Assembly: GCF_014201415.1 (NCBI RefSeq)
Contig: NZ_JACHEH010000009.1
Coordinates: forward strand, 1-64,000
DNA length: 64,000 nt
DNA from: Chelatococcus composti
Lineage (GTDB): Bacteria > Pseudomonadota > Alphaproteobacteria > Rhizobiales > Beijerinckiaceae
Direction of reading: 5' to 3'
Numbering within the stretch: the stretch's first letter is position 1; each line of letters begins with the position of its first letter. The notes below the pieces were generated by a model that saw only the letters and a program-made list of their open reading frames with translations, had not been told where the DNA came from and did not search any database. Below are positions 31,235-40,337 of this stretch, piece by piece. The translations under genes were made by a program, and so were the position numbers.

Positions 31235-32011
31235 TCAGGCCTCGCGCCGTGCGCCGCTCCTCACGCTGCCGCCCTGCCCCGGCGCCCCGCCGCGCGCGAC
31301 AAGCTCGACGAGGCGCCGGCGGGCGTCCGGCTCGGCAAGGCCGCGCGGCTCGTAGACGTGGCGGGAGAGGAAGAGCCCGGTGAGCCGAAACCCGGCGAGC
31401 ACGTCGTCCGCGCCGATCGTGTCGACAAGCCCGCCCTGGCGCAGGAAGGAGGGCAGCGGCAGCAGCCGGTCGCGGTAGGGCTCGCCGGCGGCGCGCGAGA
31501 CGGCGCGGCCTGACTTCGGCGAGACGTAGACGAGCTCCTGCGTGCCGCCGGTGGCCGCGCAGCAGGAGAGATCGAGACCGAAGCCCAGCTCCGCCAGCAC
31601 GGCAAGCTCGAAGCGCACGATGAGTGCCGGGGCGACGGCCGGGTCATCGAGATGCTCCATGAGGACGCTCAGCGCCTCGTATAGGCCGGGGTGCGGATCG
31701 CGCTCCGGCATCAGCCTCAGCAAGGCCGTCAGCGTGCCGAGGCCGTGCAGGGCGAGCGGGGAATCGATGAAGCGGGCGGCGCGCATGGCGGTCGCCTCCA
31801 CCGCATAGTGGCCGAGATGCTCCTCGATTCGGGCGCGCCAGACGACGCAGACCCCGTTGCCTGGCTGCAGGACGGGCTGCAGGCGGGGCGACCGGCCGCC
31901 ACGCACGAGGCCCAGGTGGCGGCCGTGCGCCGCCGTCATCAGCTCGAGGATGACATTGGCCTCGCCGTGGCGCCTTGCGCCGAGCACGATGCCTTCGTCC
32001 TGCCATTCCAT
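31235..32011 (-). CDS. recO: DNA repair protein RecO
   Basis: RecO loads RecA onto SSB-coated DNA with RecR. The 258-residue protein has the OB-fold N-terminus [20 protein letters not shown] followed by [11 protein letters not shown] helical C-terminal domain contains [23 protein letters not shown]; the CC pair stands where zinc-binding cysteines occur in other RecO proteins, but the full four-Cys site is absent. It lies 19 bases after era and 75 bases before parC. Confidence 0.95.
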   Translation of the reverse strand: MEWQDEGIVLGARRHGEANVILELMTAAHGRHLGLVRGGRSPRLQPVLQPGNGVCVVWRARIEEHLGHYAVEATAMRAARFIDSPLALHGLGTLTALLRLMPERDPHPGLYEALSVLMEHLDDPAVAPALIVRFELAVLAELGFGLDLSCCAATGGTQELVYVSPKSGRAVSRAAGEPYRDRLLPLPSFLRQGGLVDTIGADDVLAGFRLTGLFLSRHVYEPRGLAEPDARRRLVELVARGGAPGQGGSVRSGARREA

Positions 32012-32030
32012 GGCGCACCCCGAGGCGGGC

Positions 32031-32969
32031 TCAGCCCTTGGGAAATTCCAGCCCCATCTCGCGGTAGCGGGCGGGATCGTCGCCCCAATTCTCGCGCACC
32101 TTCACGAAGAGAAACAGGTGCACCTTCGTCTCGACGATCTCGGCGATCTCGGCCCGGGCCAGCGAGCCGATGGTCTTGATGGTCTGGCCGCCCTTGCCGA
32201 GCACGATCTTGCGCTGGCTCTCGCGCTCCACGTAGATCGTCTGCTCGATGCGCACGGAGCCGTCCTTCATCTGCTGCCACTGGTCGGTCTCGACCGTGGA
32301 GGAGTAGGGCAGCTCGTCGTGCAGGCGCTCGAAGAGCTTCTCGCGCGTGATCTCGGCCGCGAGCATGCGCAGCGGCGCGTCCGACACCTGGTCCTCCGGA
32401 TAGAGCCAAGGCCCCTCCGGCATCATCGCGGCAAGCCGGGCGCGCATGTCGTCGACGCCGTCGCCGGTGAGCGCCGAGATCATGAAGGTCTCGACGAAGG
32501 GCTGGCGGGCGTTGAGGTCAGCGGCGAGCTGAAGCAGCTTCTCCTTCCGCACCACGTCCACCTTGTTGAGGATGAGCACCTTCGGCTGACGGATGTCGGC
32601 GAGCTTCTCGAGGATGGCGGCGCTCTCCTCGTCGAGCCCCTTGCGCGCATCGATGAGGAGGCACACGACGTCCGCATCCCCCGCCCCGCCCCAGGCGGAC
32701 GTCACCATGGCGCGGTCGAGCCGGCGCCTCGGCCGGAAGATGCCAGGCGTATCGACGAAGATGACCTGGCTCCCGCCCTCGAGCGCGATGCCGCGCACCA
32801 GGGTGCGTGTCGTCTGCACCTTGCGCGAGACGATCGACACCTTGGTGCCGACAAGCGCGTTGACGAGGGTCGACTTGCCGGCGTTGGGCGCACCGATGAG
32901 CGCCACGAAGCCGCAGCGCGTCCCCGCGCCCGCCGCGGAACCCGTTTCAGCGGCGTTTTCGTCACTCAT
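32031..32969 (-). CDS. era: GTPase Era
   Basis: Era binds the 3' end of 16S rRNA and helps 30S subunit assembly. The 312-residue protein has G1 [14 protein letters not shown]3 DTPGIF and G4 NKVD, and a C-terminal KH domain with [20 protein letters not shown]. Its start overlaps the rnc stop by eight bases. The rnc-era-recO linkage is widely conserved. Confidence 0.97.
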   Translation of the reverse strand: MSDENAAETGSAAGAGTRCGFVALIGAPNAGKSTLVNALVGTKVSIVSRKVQTTRTLVRGIALEGGSQVIFVDTPGIFRPRRRLDRAMVTSAWGGAGDADVVCLLIDARKGLDEESAAILEKLADIRQPKVLILNKVDVVRKEKLLQLAADLNARQPFVETFMISALTGDGVDDMRARLAAMMPEGPWLYPEDQVSDAPLRMLAAEITREKLFERLHDELPYSSTVETDQWQQMKDGSVRIEQTIYVERESQRKIVLGKGGQTIKTIGSLARAEIAEIVETKVHLFLFVKVRENWGDDPARYREMGLEFPKG

Positions 32970-33669
32970 CCCGGTTCACCGTCCAGATCTTTTCGCGCAG
33001 CAGGAAGGCCTCGGCAGCGGCTTGCTCGGCATTGCGCTTGGCCGTGCCGCGGCCCAGCGCCTGCTCCATGCCCTCGACGTTGACGCCGATGACGAACTCG
33101 GGCGCGTGGTCCGGCCCCGAGCGCTCGACAAGCTCATAGGTGGGCGCCGGCAGGCCGCGCCCCTGCGCCCACTCCTGCAGCGCCGTCTTGGCGTCGCGCA
33201 GGGGCCGGCGCGGAGCGTGCAGACGGGCAGAGAACGCCCGCTCGACCAGCCCGCGCGCAGCCTCGTAGCCTCCGTCGAGGAAGACCGCGCCGACGATGGC
33301 CTCGCACACGTCGGCGAGGATAGCACGGTTGCGCCGCGCGCCGGAGGAAACCTCGCCGTCGCCAAGGTGAAGGAAGGGCCCGACGTCCCACGCCTGCGCC
33401 ACCTCGGCACAGCTCTCCTTGCGCACGAGCTCCGCAAGGCGGCGGGACAGTTCTCCCTCCTCCGCCGCAGGAAAGGCCTTGAGCAACATGTCGGCCACGC
33501 ACAGGCCGAGCACCCTGTCACCCAGGAACTCGAGGCGCTGGTAGGAGCGCGTCTTGTCGGTGGGCGAGGCGCTGACGTGGGTCAGCGCGCGCTTCAGCAG
33601 GTCCTTGTCGGTGAAGGAATAGGAAAGCTGCGCTTCAAGCGCGGCAGTATCGGCGGATTTGCGGCCCAA
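32962..33669 (-). CDS. rnc: Ribonuclease III
   Basis: RNase III cuts double-stranded RNA, including rRNA precursors. The 235-residue protein has the catalytic signature QRLEFLGDRVLGLCVADML near residues 42-60. A double-stranded RNA-binding domain is at the C-terminus (DAKTALQEWAQGRGLPAPTYEL to the NAEQAAAEAFL end). No ATG suits the N-terminus. A TTG at 33669 gives the usual length (MGRKSADTAALEAQ), 16 bases after the lepB stop, and I take this as the start. It overlaps era by eight bases. Confidence 0.93.
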   Translation of the reverse strand: MGRKSADTAALEAQLSYSFTDKDLLKRALTHVSASPTDKTRSYQRLEFLGDRVLGLCVADMLLKAFPAAEEGELSRRLAELVRKESCAEVAQAWDVGPFLHLGDGEVSSGARRNRAILADVCEAIVGAVFLDGGYEAARGLVERAFSARLHAPRRPLRDAKTALQEWAQGRGLPAPTYELVERSGPDHAPEFVIGVNVEGMEQALGRGTAKRNAEQAAAEAFLLREKIWTVNRDE

Positions 33670-33685
33670 GGTCAGTGCACCGTCT

Positions 33686-34456
33686 TTACTTGACCGGGGT
33701 GAAGATGCGGTCCCAGCGAACCGTCCACGGCCATTCCCACACCTTCCAGCCGGCGCTGCCCTCCTCGATGGAGAAGAAGATGATCTCCGCCCGGCCGACG
33801 ATGTTCTCGAAGGGCACCTGGCCGACGGCATTCTCGTCCCGGCTGTCGGTGGAGTTGTCGCGGTTGTCGCCCATCATGAAATAGTGGCCGGGCTGCACCT
33901 TGTAGACATAGGTGTTGTCCCAGTAGCCACGGTCCCCATCGCGCTCGATGATGATGTGGCTCGTGCCGCCGGGCAGCGTCTCGCGGTACATGGGCACCTC
34001 GATGTCGCGGCCCCAGGAATCCTGCGTCACGTAGTTGCCGATGCGCTCGCGCTTCACCGGCTCGCCGTTGATGTGCAGCACGCCGTCGATCATCTGGATC
34101 GTGTCGCCCGGCAGGCCGACGACACGCTTGATGTAGTCCGTCGAGTTGTCCTTCGGCAGCTTGAACACGACGATGTCGCCGCGCTTGGGCTCGGAGCCCC
34201 AGATGCGGCCGGAGAACAGCGGCGGACCGAAGGGGAAGGAATAGCGCGAATAGCCGTAGGCGTATTTCGAGACAAAGAGATAGTCGCCGATCAGCAGCGT
34301 CGGAATCAGCGAGCCCGAGGGGATGTTGAAGGGCTGGAACAGGAAGGTGCGCACCACGAGGGCGATGAGCAGCGCCTGGACGATGACCTTGACCGTCTCG
34401 AGAATGCCGCCCTGGTCAGCTTTCTTCTTCGTTTCGTCCACGCGCGCCTCGTCCAT
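33686..34456 (-). CDS. lepB: Signal peptidase I
   Basis: LepB removes signal peptides from exported proteins at the outer face of the inner membrane. The 256-residue protein has one N-terminal membrane helix (VKVIVQALLIALVVRTFLF). Ser49 in IPSGSLIPTLLIGD and Lys110 in YIKRVVGLPGD form the catalytic dyad. The usual SGSM motif has Leu instead of Met. GDNRDNSTDSR is the conserved later box. The ATG at 34456 follows GGGAAGG. It is followed closely by rnc, and acpS ends 197 bases upstream. Confidence 0.96.
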   Translation of the reverse strand: MDEARVDETKKKADQGGILETVKVIVQALLIALVVRTFLFQPFNIPSGSLIPTLLIGDYLFVSKYAYGYSRYSFPFGPPLFSGRIWGSEPKRGDIVVFKLPKDNSTDYIKRVVGLPGDTIQMIDGVLHINGEPVKRERIGNYVTQDSWGRDIEVPMYRETLPGGTSHIIIERDGDRGYWDNTYVYKVQPGHYFMMGDNRDNSTDSRDENAVGQVPFENIVGRAEIIFFSIEEGSAGWKVWEWPWTVRWDRIFTPVK

Positions 34457-34653
34457 CGATCGTGCCTTCCCGGGAACCTCGCGCCACCCGCACCCCGGCG
34501 GAGCAGCCCATCCCTGCCCTCGCGGCCGGCGGTCCACCCGCCCCTGCCGCCCGGCTCAGGGAAACCGTTGCGGTCTAGCCGATACGCCCCCGCGCCGCAA
34601 CGCGAACCCGCGCGGCCCATAGCAGATGTGAATGCGGCGCGAGCGTGACACGA

Positions 34654-35058
34654 TCACTGCGGCCGCGCTAGCGCCTCGATGACGACGAAGGCCTGCGCCA
34701 GCGGCGGATCGTCCGTCAGCGAGACGTGCACCACCGCCTCGTGGCCGGGCGGCGTGATCTCCTTCAGCCGCGCGAGGGCGCCGCCCGTCAGCCGCATGGT
34801 GGGGCGTCCGCCGGGCAGGTTGACCACCTCCATGTCGCGCCAGAAGACGCCGAGCCGGATGCCCGTGCCGAGCGCCTTGGCGCAGGCCTCCTTGGCCGCG
34901 AAGCGCCGCGCATAGGAGGCGGCCCGGGCGGCGCGCCGCTCGCACTTCGTCCGCTCGCCCTCCGTGTAGATGCGGTGGGTGAAGCGCTCACCGAAGCGCT
35001 CCAGCGAGCGCTCGATGCGGCGGATGTCGCAAAGGTCGGAGCCGATCCCGATGATCAT
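34654..35058 (-). CDS. acpS: Holo-[acyl-carrier-protein] synthase
   Basis: AcpS attaches 4'-phosphopantetheine to ACP. The 134-residue protein has the [15 protein letters not shown] start with the metal-binding Asp8, and the conserved [15 protein letters not shown] near residues 54-68. It starts eight bases after the pdxJ stop, consistent with one operon. Roughly 200 bases without a gene separate it from lepB. Confidence 0.96.
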   Translation of the reverse strand: MIIGIGSDLCDIRRIERSLERFGERFTHRIYTEGERTKCERRAARAASYARRFAAKEACAKALGTGIRLGVFWRDMEVVNLPGGRPTMRLTGGALARLKEITPPGHEAVVHVSLTDDPPLAQAFVVIEALARPQ

Positions 35059-35066
35059 AACGCCCC

Positions 35067-35816
35067 TTATGCGCCGGCGCGGCCGGCCTCGATGGCGGCG
35101 CGCATGGCCCGCACGGCCCCTTCAAGCCCGAGGAACACGGCCTCGCCGATGATGTAGTGGCCGATGTTGAGCTCCACCACCTGCGGAATCGCCGCCACCG
35201 GACCAACGTTGGCCGTGGTGAGGCCGTGGCCGGCGTGGACCTCGATGTTGTAGTGGGCAGCGCGCGCGGCAGCCTTGCGCAGGCGCTCCAGCTCGTGGGC
35301 GATGCGCGCCCCGTCCCCGGCGGCCACCGCCTCGGCATAGGCGCCGGTGTGCAGCTCGACCACCGGGGCGAGCAGCGCCGCCGCCGTCTCCATGATCGCC
35401 TCGTCAGGCTCGATGAAGAGCGAGACGCGGATGCCCGCGCGGCTGAGTTCGGCGACGATGGGCCGCAGGTGGGCGAAGCCGGCCACGATGTCGAGACCGC
35501 CCTCCGTCGTGCGCTCCTCGCGCTTTTCCGGCACGAGGCAGGCGGCATGCGGCAGGGTGGCGAGGGCAATGGCCACCATATCCTCCTCCGCCGCCATCTC
35601 GAGGTTGAGCGGCACGGGCAGCTCGGCCTTGAGGCGCGCGATGTCCTCGTCACGGATGTGGCGACGGTCCTCGCGCAGGTGCGCGGTGATGCCGTCCGCC
35701 CCGGCCGCGACGGCGGCATGGGCCGCGCGCACCGGGTCGGGATGGTCCCCGCCGCGCGCGTTGCGGATGGTGGCGACGTGATCGATGTTGACGCCCAGTC
35801 TCACAGTGGATGCCAT
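35067..35816 (-). CDS. pdxJ: Pyridoxine 5'-phosphate synthase
   Basis: PdxJ makes pyridoxine 5'-phosphate from 1-deoxyxylulose 5-phosphate and aminoacetone phosphate in the DXP-dependent vitamin B6 route. The 249-residue TIM-barrel protein has [33 protein letters not shown] and [11 protein letters not shown] as signatures. It is the first gene of the block running down to parC, so the operon promoter should lie above 35816. Confidence 0.97.
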   Translation of the reverse strand: MASTVRLGVNIDHVATIRNARGGDHPDPVRAAHAAVAAGADGITAHLREDRRHIRDEDIARLKAELPVPLNLEMAAEEDMVAIALATLPHAACLVPEKREERTTEGGLDIVAGFAHLRPIVAELSRAGIRVSLFIEPDEAIMETAAALLAPVVELHTGAYAEAVAAGDGARIAHELERLRKAAARAAHYNIEVHAGHGLTTANVGPVAAIPQVVELNIGHYIIGEAVFLGLEGAVRAMRAAIEAGRAGA

Positions 35817-36273
35817 GTGACGCACTTCTCCAGGCGGGCGAGGCCCCGGCCGGGCACGCGGCCGACTCCCCTGCCCGTGCCCCGGATTTAGCCGAAGTCG
35901 CGCCATCCAGCCATGGCGTTGTGCGGGAGGGGAAAGTGAGCGACGGAAGTGACAACGGCTTGTCCATGTCGGCAGCGCCGCAACTACCTTGCCATCGGAG
36001 ACGTCTCCGGATTCTTCCTTCATCGCCTCTCCTTAAGCCCCCCTTGCCTTCCCCCCGAAAATCCCTTAAAGGCCCGGCTTCACGTTCGCTCCGGCCGGGG
36101 GCTGAACGGACGGCGGCGTCTTGCCTGCGGGAGGGGATCCCGCGGTGAGGCCTGCAGGGGCTTCTGCCCCGGCGTCCCGTGTCTCCGCCTTCGAACAGCG
36201 CGCTCGGGCCTTGGCGACAGGGCTCGAAGGGCTCAGCGCCGGGGCGACGTCGGTTGAAAGGAAAGGCCACCCA
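35817..36273 (+). promoter_or_regulatory. Divergent pdxJ/rpsF region with rpsF leader hairpins
   Basis: The 457 bases between divergent pdxJ and rpsF hold no gene I can support. The part nearest rpsF contains two hairpins: GCGGGA/TCCCGC (36127-36143) and GGGGC-TTCT-GCCCC (36157-36170). Such a leader could be the site of S6:S18 autoregulation, known upstream of rpsF in many bacteria; I cannot match its consensus with confidence. A T/C-rich stretch near 36010-36070 may hold the promoter. Confidence 0.4.
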
Positions 36274-36702
36274 ATGGCTCTCTACGAGCACGTCTTCCTG
36301 GCACGCCAGGATATTTCTGCACAGCAGGTCGAGGCCCTGATCGAGCAGCTCAAGGGCATCGTCGAGGCGAACGGCGGCTCCGTCGGCAAGACCGAGTACT
36401 GGGGCATCAAGTCGCTCGCCTACCGCATCAAGAAGAACCGCAAGGCGCACTTCGCGCTGCTCAACATCGACGCCCCCCACGCGGCCGTGGCGGAGATGGA
36501 GCGCCAGATGCGCATCAACGAGGACATCCTGCGCTTCCTCACCCTGCGGGTCGAGGCGCACGAGGAGGGCCCCTCCGCGATGATGCAGAAGCGCGACCGT
36601 GACGAGCGCCGCGACCGCGACGGCTTCGACCGCGGCCCGCGCGCTGACCGCCCGCGCCGTGACCGCCGCGAAGACGAGGCGGCGACCGAGGAGGAGATCT
36701 GA
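36274..36702 (+). CDS. rpsF: 30S ribosomal protein S6
   Basis: S6 sits on the platform of the small subunit, paired with S18. The 142-residue protein has the standard core ([37 protein letters not shown]). It adds a long charged tail (residues 100-142, rich in Arg and Asp), typical of alphaproteobacteria. The ATG at 36274 follows GAAAGGAAAGG. rpsR starts three bases after its stop. Confidence 0.97.
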   Translation: MALYEHVFLARQDISAQQVEALIEQLKGIVEANGGSVGKTEYWGIKSLAYRIKKNRKAHFALLNIDAPHAAVAEMERQMRINEDILRFLTLRVEAHEEGPSAMMQKRDRDERRDRDGFDRGPRADRPRRDRREDEAATEEEI

Positions 36703-36705
36703 GCC

Positions 36706-36942
36706 ATGTCGAGCGCACCCCGCCGCCCCTTCTTCCGCCGCCGCAAGACCTGCCCGTTCTCGGGCCCGAACGCGCCGGTCATCGACTACAAGGACACGCG
36801 CCTGCTCTCGCGCTACATCTCCGAGCGCGGCAAGATCGTGCCCTCGCGCATCACGGCCGTCTCGGCCAAGAAGCAGCGCGAGCTCGCCCAGGCCATCAAG
36901 CGCGCGCGCTTCCTGGGCCTGCTGCCCTACGTCATCAAGTAA
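36706..36942 (+). CDS. rpsR: 30S ribosomal protein S18
   Basis: S18 binds next to S6 on the 30S platform. The 78-residue protein reads [22 protein letters not shown], then [20 protein letters not shown] and the basic end [15 protein letters not shown]. Length and sequence are standard. It lies three bases after rpsF, so the two are cotranslated. Confidence 0.98.
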   Translation: MSSAPRRPFFRRRKTCPFSGPNAPVIDYKDTRLLSRYISERGKIVPSRITAVSAKKQRELAQAIKRARFLGLLPYVIK

Positions 36943-37131
36943 GGTGACGGCCGACGCGGCATCCGGTCCGCCGGGTGCCGCGCGCCAGCGCCGGGCGGAC
37001 GCCGCGCCCGCCCGGACATGATCGAACGAACACGACCCCGTCGCTCTCCCGTCTCGCAGCGTGGAGAGTTTTGTTGGGACGGACAAGGGATCCGCCCCTA
37101 ACCCTGCGAAAGGCAGCGGGACAGCAGGACG

Positions 37132-38109
37132 ATGATGAGCACCCTCGTCACAGGCGCAGGCGCCGGTCTGGTATCGGCCCTCCTCTTCACCGTGGTGATC
37201 ACCGGATCGCCGCTGGCGGTGATGCTGTCCTATGTCGCGCCGCTTCCCGTCATCATTGCTGCCCTCGGCTGGAACCACCGGGCCGGCCTCGTGGCCACCG
37301 CCGCAGGCGCGCTCGCCGTGGGCGTCGCGCTGCGCTGGGCTGCGGCGCCCGCCTTCGCGCTCGGCGTCGCCCTGCCCGCCTGGTGGCTCGCCTACCTCGC
37401 CCTGCTCGGCCGCCCGACGGACGATGGGCGTATCGAGTGGTATCCCGTCGGCCGCCTCCTCCTGTGGGTGGCAGCGGTGGCCGGGCTCGTCACTTTCGCC
37501 GGCGCAGTCTCTCTCGGCTGGTCCTACGACAGCTACGAAGAGACCATGCGCCGGGCCATCAATTCCGTGCTGAAGGCCGAGCTTGGCGCCGCGGCCGACG
37601 GCGAGCTGCCGGCCGGCCTCTCCTCCGCCGCGCTGGTGGACACCATCGTCGCCGTGATGCCGCTTGCCGCCGCGGCCTCCTTCGTGCCGATGCTCGTCAT
37701 CAACCTGTGGGGCGCGGCCAGGGCCGTGAGCCTCTCGGGCCGCCTGCCGCGGCCGTGGCCTGCACTGCCGCAGATGATGCTGCCGCGCCCGGCCCCCTTC
37801 CTGCTGCTTGTCGCGCTCGCCGGCTCTTTCGTGCTCACCGGCTTTGCCGGCGTGCTCGCCCAGGCGCTCACCGGTGCGCTTGCGGCTGCCTTCGCGCTGC
37901 AGGGCCTCGCTGCCATCCACCGCTGGACGGCGGGCAAGGCCGGGCGGCCGCTGATCCTCGGCCTCGTCTATCTCGTCGTCGTCATCTTTCTCATCTGGGC
38001 GCTGCCGGTGCTCGCCGTCGTCGGCGTCGCGGCTGCCTTCTTCGGCCCGCCCGAACAACAGATCACGCCGGGCGTCCCGCCCGTCGCGTCCTCCGACAAC
38101 CGCACCTGA
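37132..38109 (+). CDS. DUF2232 membrane protein
   Basis: The 325-residue protein has about eight hydrophobic segments and no known catalytic motif. It matches the DUF2232 class of integral membrane proteins, which lies between rpsR and rplI in many alphaproteobacteria. It starts 190 bases after rpsR and ends 24 bases before rplI. Its place in a ribosomal-protein operon suggests growth-linked expression, but no function is established. Confidence 0.85.
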   Translation: MMSTLVTGAGAGLVSALLFTVVITGSPLAVMLSYVAPLPVIIAALGWNHRAGLVATAAGALAVGVALRWAAAPAFALGVALPAWWLAYLALLGRPTDDGRIEWYPVGRLLLWVAAVAGLVTFAGAVSLGWSYDSYEETMRRAINSVLKAELGAAADGELPAGLSSAALVDTIVAVMPLAAAASFVPMLVINLWGAARAVSLSGRLPRPWPALPQMMLPRPAPFLLLVALAGSFVLTGFAGVLAQALTGALAAAFALQGLAAIHRWTAGKAGRPLILGLVYLVVVIFLIWALPVLAVVGVAAAFFGPPEQQITPGVPPVASSDNRT

Positions 38110-38133
38110 AGCTGAAACCGAAGGAGAACCACC

Positions 38134-38700
38134 ATGGAAGTCATCCTGCTCGAGCGCGTGCCGAAGCTGGGCCAGATGGGCGACGTCGTGCGCGTGCGCG
38201 ACGGCTATGCCCGCAATTTCCTCCTGCCGCGCGGCAAGGCGCTGCGCGCTACTGCCGCCAACAAGGCGCACTTCGAGCAGCAGCGCGCCCAGCTCGAGGC
38301 CCGCAACCTCGAGCTGCGCAGCGAGGCCGAGAAGGTGGCCGAGAAGCTCAACGGCGAGACCTTCGTCATCCTGCGCCAGGCCGGCGAGACGGGCGTGCTC
38401 TATGGCTCGGTCGCCACGCGCGACATCGCCGAGGCGCTGACCGAGGGCGGCTTCACCGTCACCCGCCAGCAGATCGTGCTCAACACGCCGATCAAGACGC
38501 TCGGCCTGCACACCGTGCCGGTGACGCTGCACCCCGAGGTTGAAGTGACGATCACCATCAACGTCGCCCGCAGCGCCGAGGAGGCCGAGCGCCAGCAGCG
38601 CGGCGAGGCCGTGTTCACGCGCGAGGAGACGAACCTCGACGACCTCGGCCTCGAGGTGGGCGCGGCCCTGGCCGACGCCGCCGGCGACGAGGAAGCCTGA
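38134..38700 (+). CDS. rplI: 50S ribosomal protein L9
   Basis: L9 binds near the L1 stalk of the 50S subunit. The 188-residue protein has the N-terminal signature [19 protein letters not shown] with the [14 protein letters not shown] segment, a central helix, and the C-terminal domain (VKVT-like [15 protein letters not shown]). It has an acidic extension after residue 150, as in other alphaproteobacteria. GGAG lies eight bases before the ATG. Confidence 0.97.
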   Translation: MEVILLERVPKLGQMGDVVRVRDGYARNFLLPRGKALRATAANKAHFEQQRAQLEARNLELRSEAEKVAEKLNGETFVILRQAGETGVLYGSVATRDIAEALTEGGFTVTRQQIVLNTPIKTLGLHTVPVTLHPEVEVTITINVARSAEEAERQQRGEAVFTREETNLDDLGLEVGAALADAAGDEEA

Positions 38701-38721
38701 TCGTCCGCAAGGCGGAAACGG

Positions 38722-38800
38722 GCCGGCGGCAGGCCGCCGGCTTTCCACCTTCAGTCATGTTTGCTGTTCATGGGCGCCGCCGCCGGCGCCCATTGCTTTT
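38722..38800 (+). terminator. Tandem terminators after rplI
   Basis: Two hairpins follow rplI. The first is GCCGGCGGC-AG-GCCGCCGGC-TTT at 38722-38743, and the second is TGGGCGCC-GCCGCC-GGCGCCCA at 38771-38792, followed by TTGCTTTT. Together they should stop transcription of the rpsF operon before cfa. Confidence 0.8.
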
Positions 38801-38879
38801 CTGGGCAACCGTTCCTAACCTTTTTTCCCGTCGTTCCAGCACAGTTTGCAACGGCCGCAAGGCCGGGGGAGGTGCAGGT

Positions 38880-40133
38880 ATGGACAGGTTGCTGCGACCG
38901 ATGCTTCGCCGCCTCATCCGGCAGGGCTCGCTCGAGGTCCAGGTGGCGGACGAGCCGCCTTTCGTCGTCGGGGACGGCAGCGGTCCTCCCCTCTCTGTCC
39001 GCATCGCCGACAGGCGCGCCGTCCTCGCCCTGCTCCTCAACCCCGACCTTGCCCTCGGCGAGCTCTACATGGACGGCCGCCTTTCGATGCAGAAGGGTGA
39101 CATCGCCGACCTCATCGCCCTCGGCATGATCAACCTGCGGCTCTCCACCCCGCCCCTGCCGGTGCGCCTCGTCCGCCGCTGGCGCAAGTGGCTGCGCGCC
39201 GTGATGCAGTGGAACCGCATGCCGCAGGCGCGGCGCAACGTGGCGCACCACTACGATCTCGACGGGCGGCTCTACAGCCTCTTTCTCGACGCCGACAGAC
39301 AATATTCCTGTGCCTATTTCGAGACGCCGGACCAGTGCCTCGACGATGCACAGCTTGCCAAGAAGCGGCACATCACGGCCAAGCTCCTTGTCGAGCCGGG
39401 GCACAAGGTGCTCGACATCGGTTGCGGCTGGGGCGGCCTCGGCCTCTATCTCGGCGCCTATGCGGAAGCGGAGGTGCTCGGCATCACCCTGTCGCAGGAG
39501 CAGCTCGGCGTGGCCAACGCCCGCGCCAAGGAGCGCAACCTCGCCGACAAGGTGCAGTTCCGCCTGCAGGACTACCGCGCCGTCGAGGGACGGTTCGACC
39601 GCATCGTCTCGGTGGGCATGTTCGAGCACGTGGGCGTGCCCTATTACCAGACCTTCTTCGACACCGTGGCGCGCCTGCTCGACGACGACGGTGTGATGCT
39701 GCTGCACTCCATCGGCCGCATGGAGGAGCCGGGGGCGACCAACTCCTGGATCGCCAAATACATCTTCCCCGGCGGCTACATCCCGGCCCTGTCGGAGGTG
39801 CTGCCGGCCATCGAGCGCGCCGGCCTCATCGTGACGGACATCGAGATCCTGCGCCTGCACTATGCCGAGACGCTGAAGGCCTGGCGCCAGCGTTTCCACG
39901 CCCGCCGCGAGGAGGCTGTTGCTCTCTACGACGAGCGTTTCGCCCGCATGTGGGATTTCTATCTCGCCGGCTCGGAAATGTCCTTCCGCCACGACGGCAT
40001 GATGGTGTTCCAGATCCAGCTCGCCAAGAAGGTCGACACGGTGCCGCTGACGCGCAACTACATCGCCGAGCGCGAGGCAGCGCTGCGGCGGCGCGAGGGC
40101 CAGCGCAGCCCCCTGCGGCTCGCGGGCGAATAG
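38880..40133 (+). CDS. cfa: Cyclopropane-fatty-acyl-phospholipid synthase
   Basis: The enzyme uses SAM to add a methylene bridge to unsaturated acyl chains in membrane phospholipids. The 417-residue protein has the SAM-binding VLDIGCGWGGLGLYL, the upstream HYDLDGRLYSLFLDADRQYS and the downstream SVGMFEHVGVPYY segments. The ATG at 38880 follows GGGGGAGG. It stands between the rpsF operon terminators and dnaB and probably has its own promoter. Substrate class (CFA versus related C-methyltransferases) is inferred from family similarity. Confidence 0.92.
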   Translation: MDRLLRPMLRRLIRQGSLEVQVADEPPFVVGDGSGPPLSVRIADRRAVLALLLNPDLALGELYMDGRLSMQKGDIADLIALGMINLRLSTPPLPVRLVRRWRKWLRAVMQWNRMPQARRNVAHHYDLDGRLYSLFLDADRQYSCAYFETPDQCLDDAQLAKKRHITAKLLVEPGHKVLDIGCGWGGLGLYLGAYAEAEVLGITLSQEQLGVANARAKERNLADKVQFRLQDYRAVEGRFDRIVSVGMFEHVGVPYYQTFFDTVARLLDDDGVMLLHSIGRMEEPGATNSWIAKYIFPGGYIPALSEVLPAIERAGLIVTDIEILRLHYAETLKAWRQRFHARREEAVALYDERFARMWDFYLAGSEMSFRHDGMMVFQIQLAKKVDTVPLTRNYIAEREAALRRREGQRSPLRLAGE

Positions 40134-40204
40134 GCCGGCGCGGGGCGCCGTGGCGCCTCCGCGCCCTGCCGGAGAGTCACCTCGGCGACACGGTCAACAG
40201 AAGG

Positions 40205-40219
40205 TTAACGCTTCGTTAA
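40205..40219. promoter_or_regulatory. CtrA-type box upstream of dnaB
   Basis: TTAA-CGCTTCG-TTAA matches the full CtrA recognition consensus TTAA-N7-TTAA. It is part of a 17-base inverted repeat GTTAACG-CTT-CGTTAAC. It lies 119 bases upstream of the dnaB start, in the intergenic region after cfa. Confidence 0.65.
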
Positions 40220-40337
40220 CGCCATCCCCGCTTTTCTGGCCTGTGCACGGCGTTTTTCCTGCCGGGCCCGGGCGCAGCTTCGGCGGGCGCGCGGACGTGT
40301 TAGTCTGCTCGTCCAGCGACTCGACGACCGAAGACCG

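Noticed and set aside
35650-39992. Very long minus-strand reading frames opposite rpsF, rplI and cfa
   Set aside because: These are shadows of highly GC-biased coding genes; the plus-strand products are clear orthologues.
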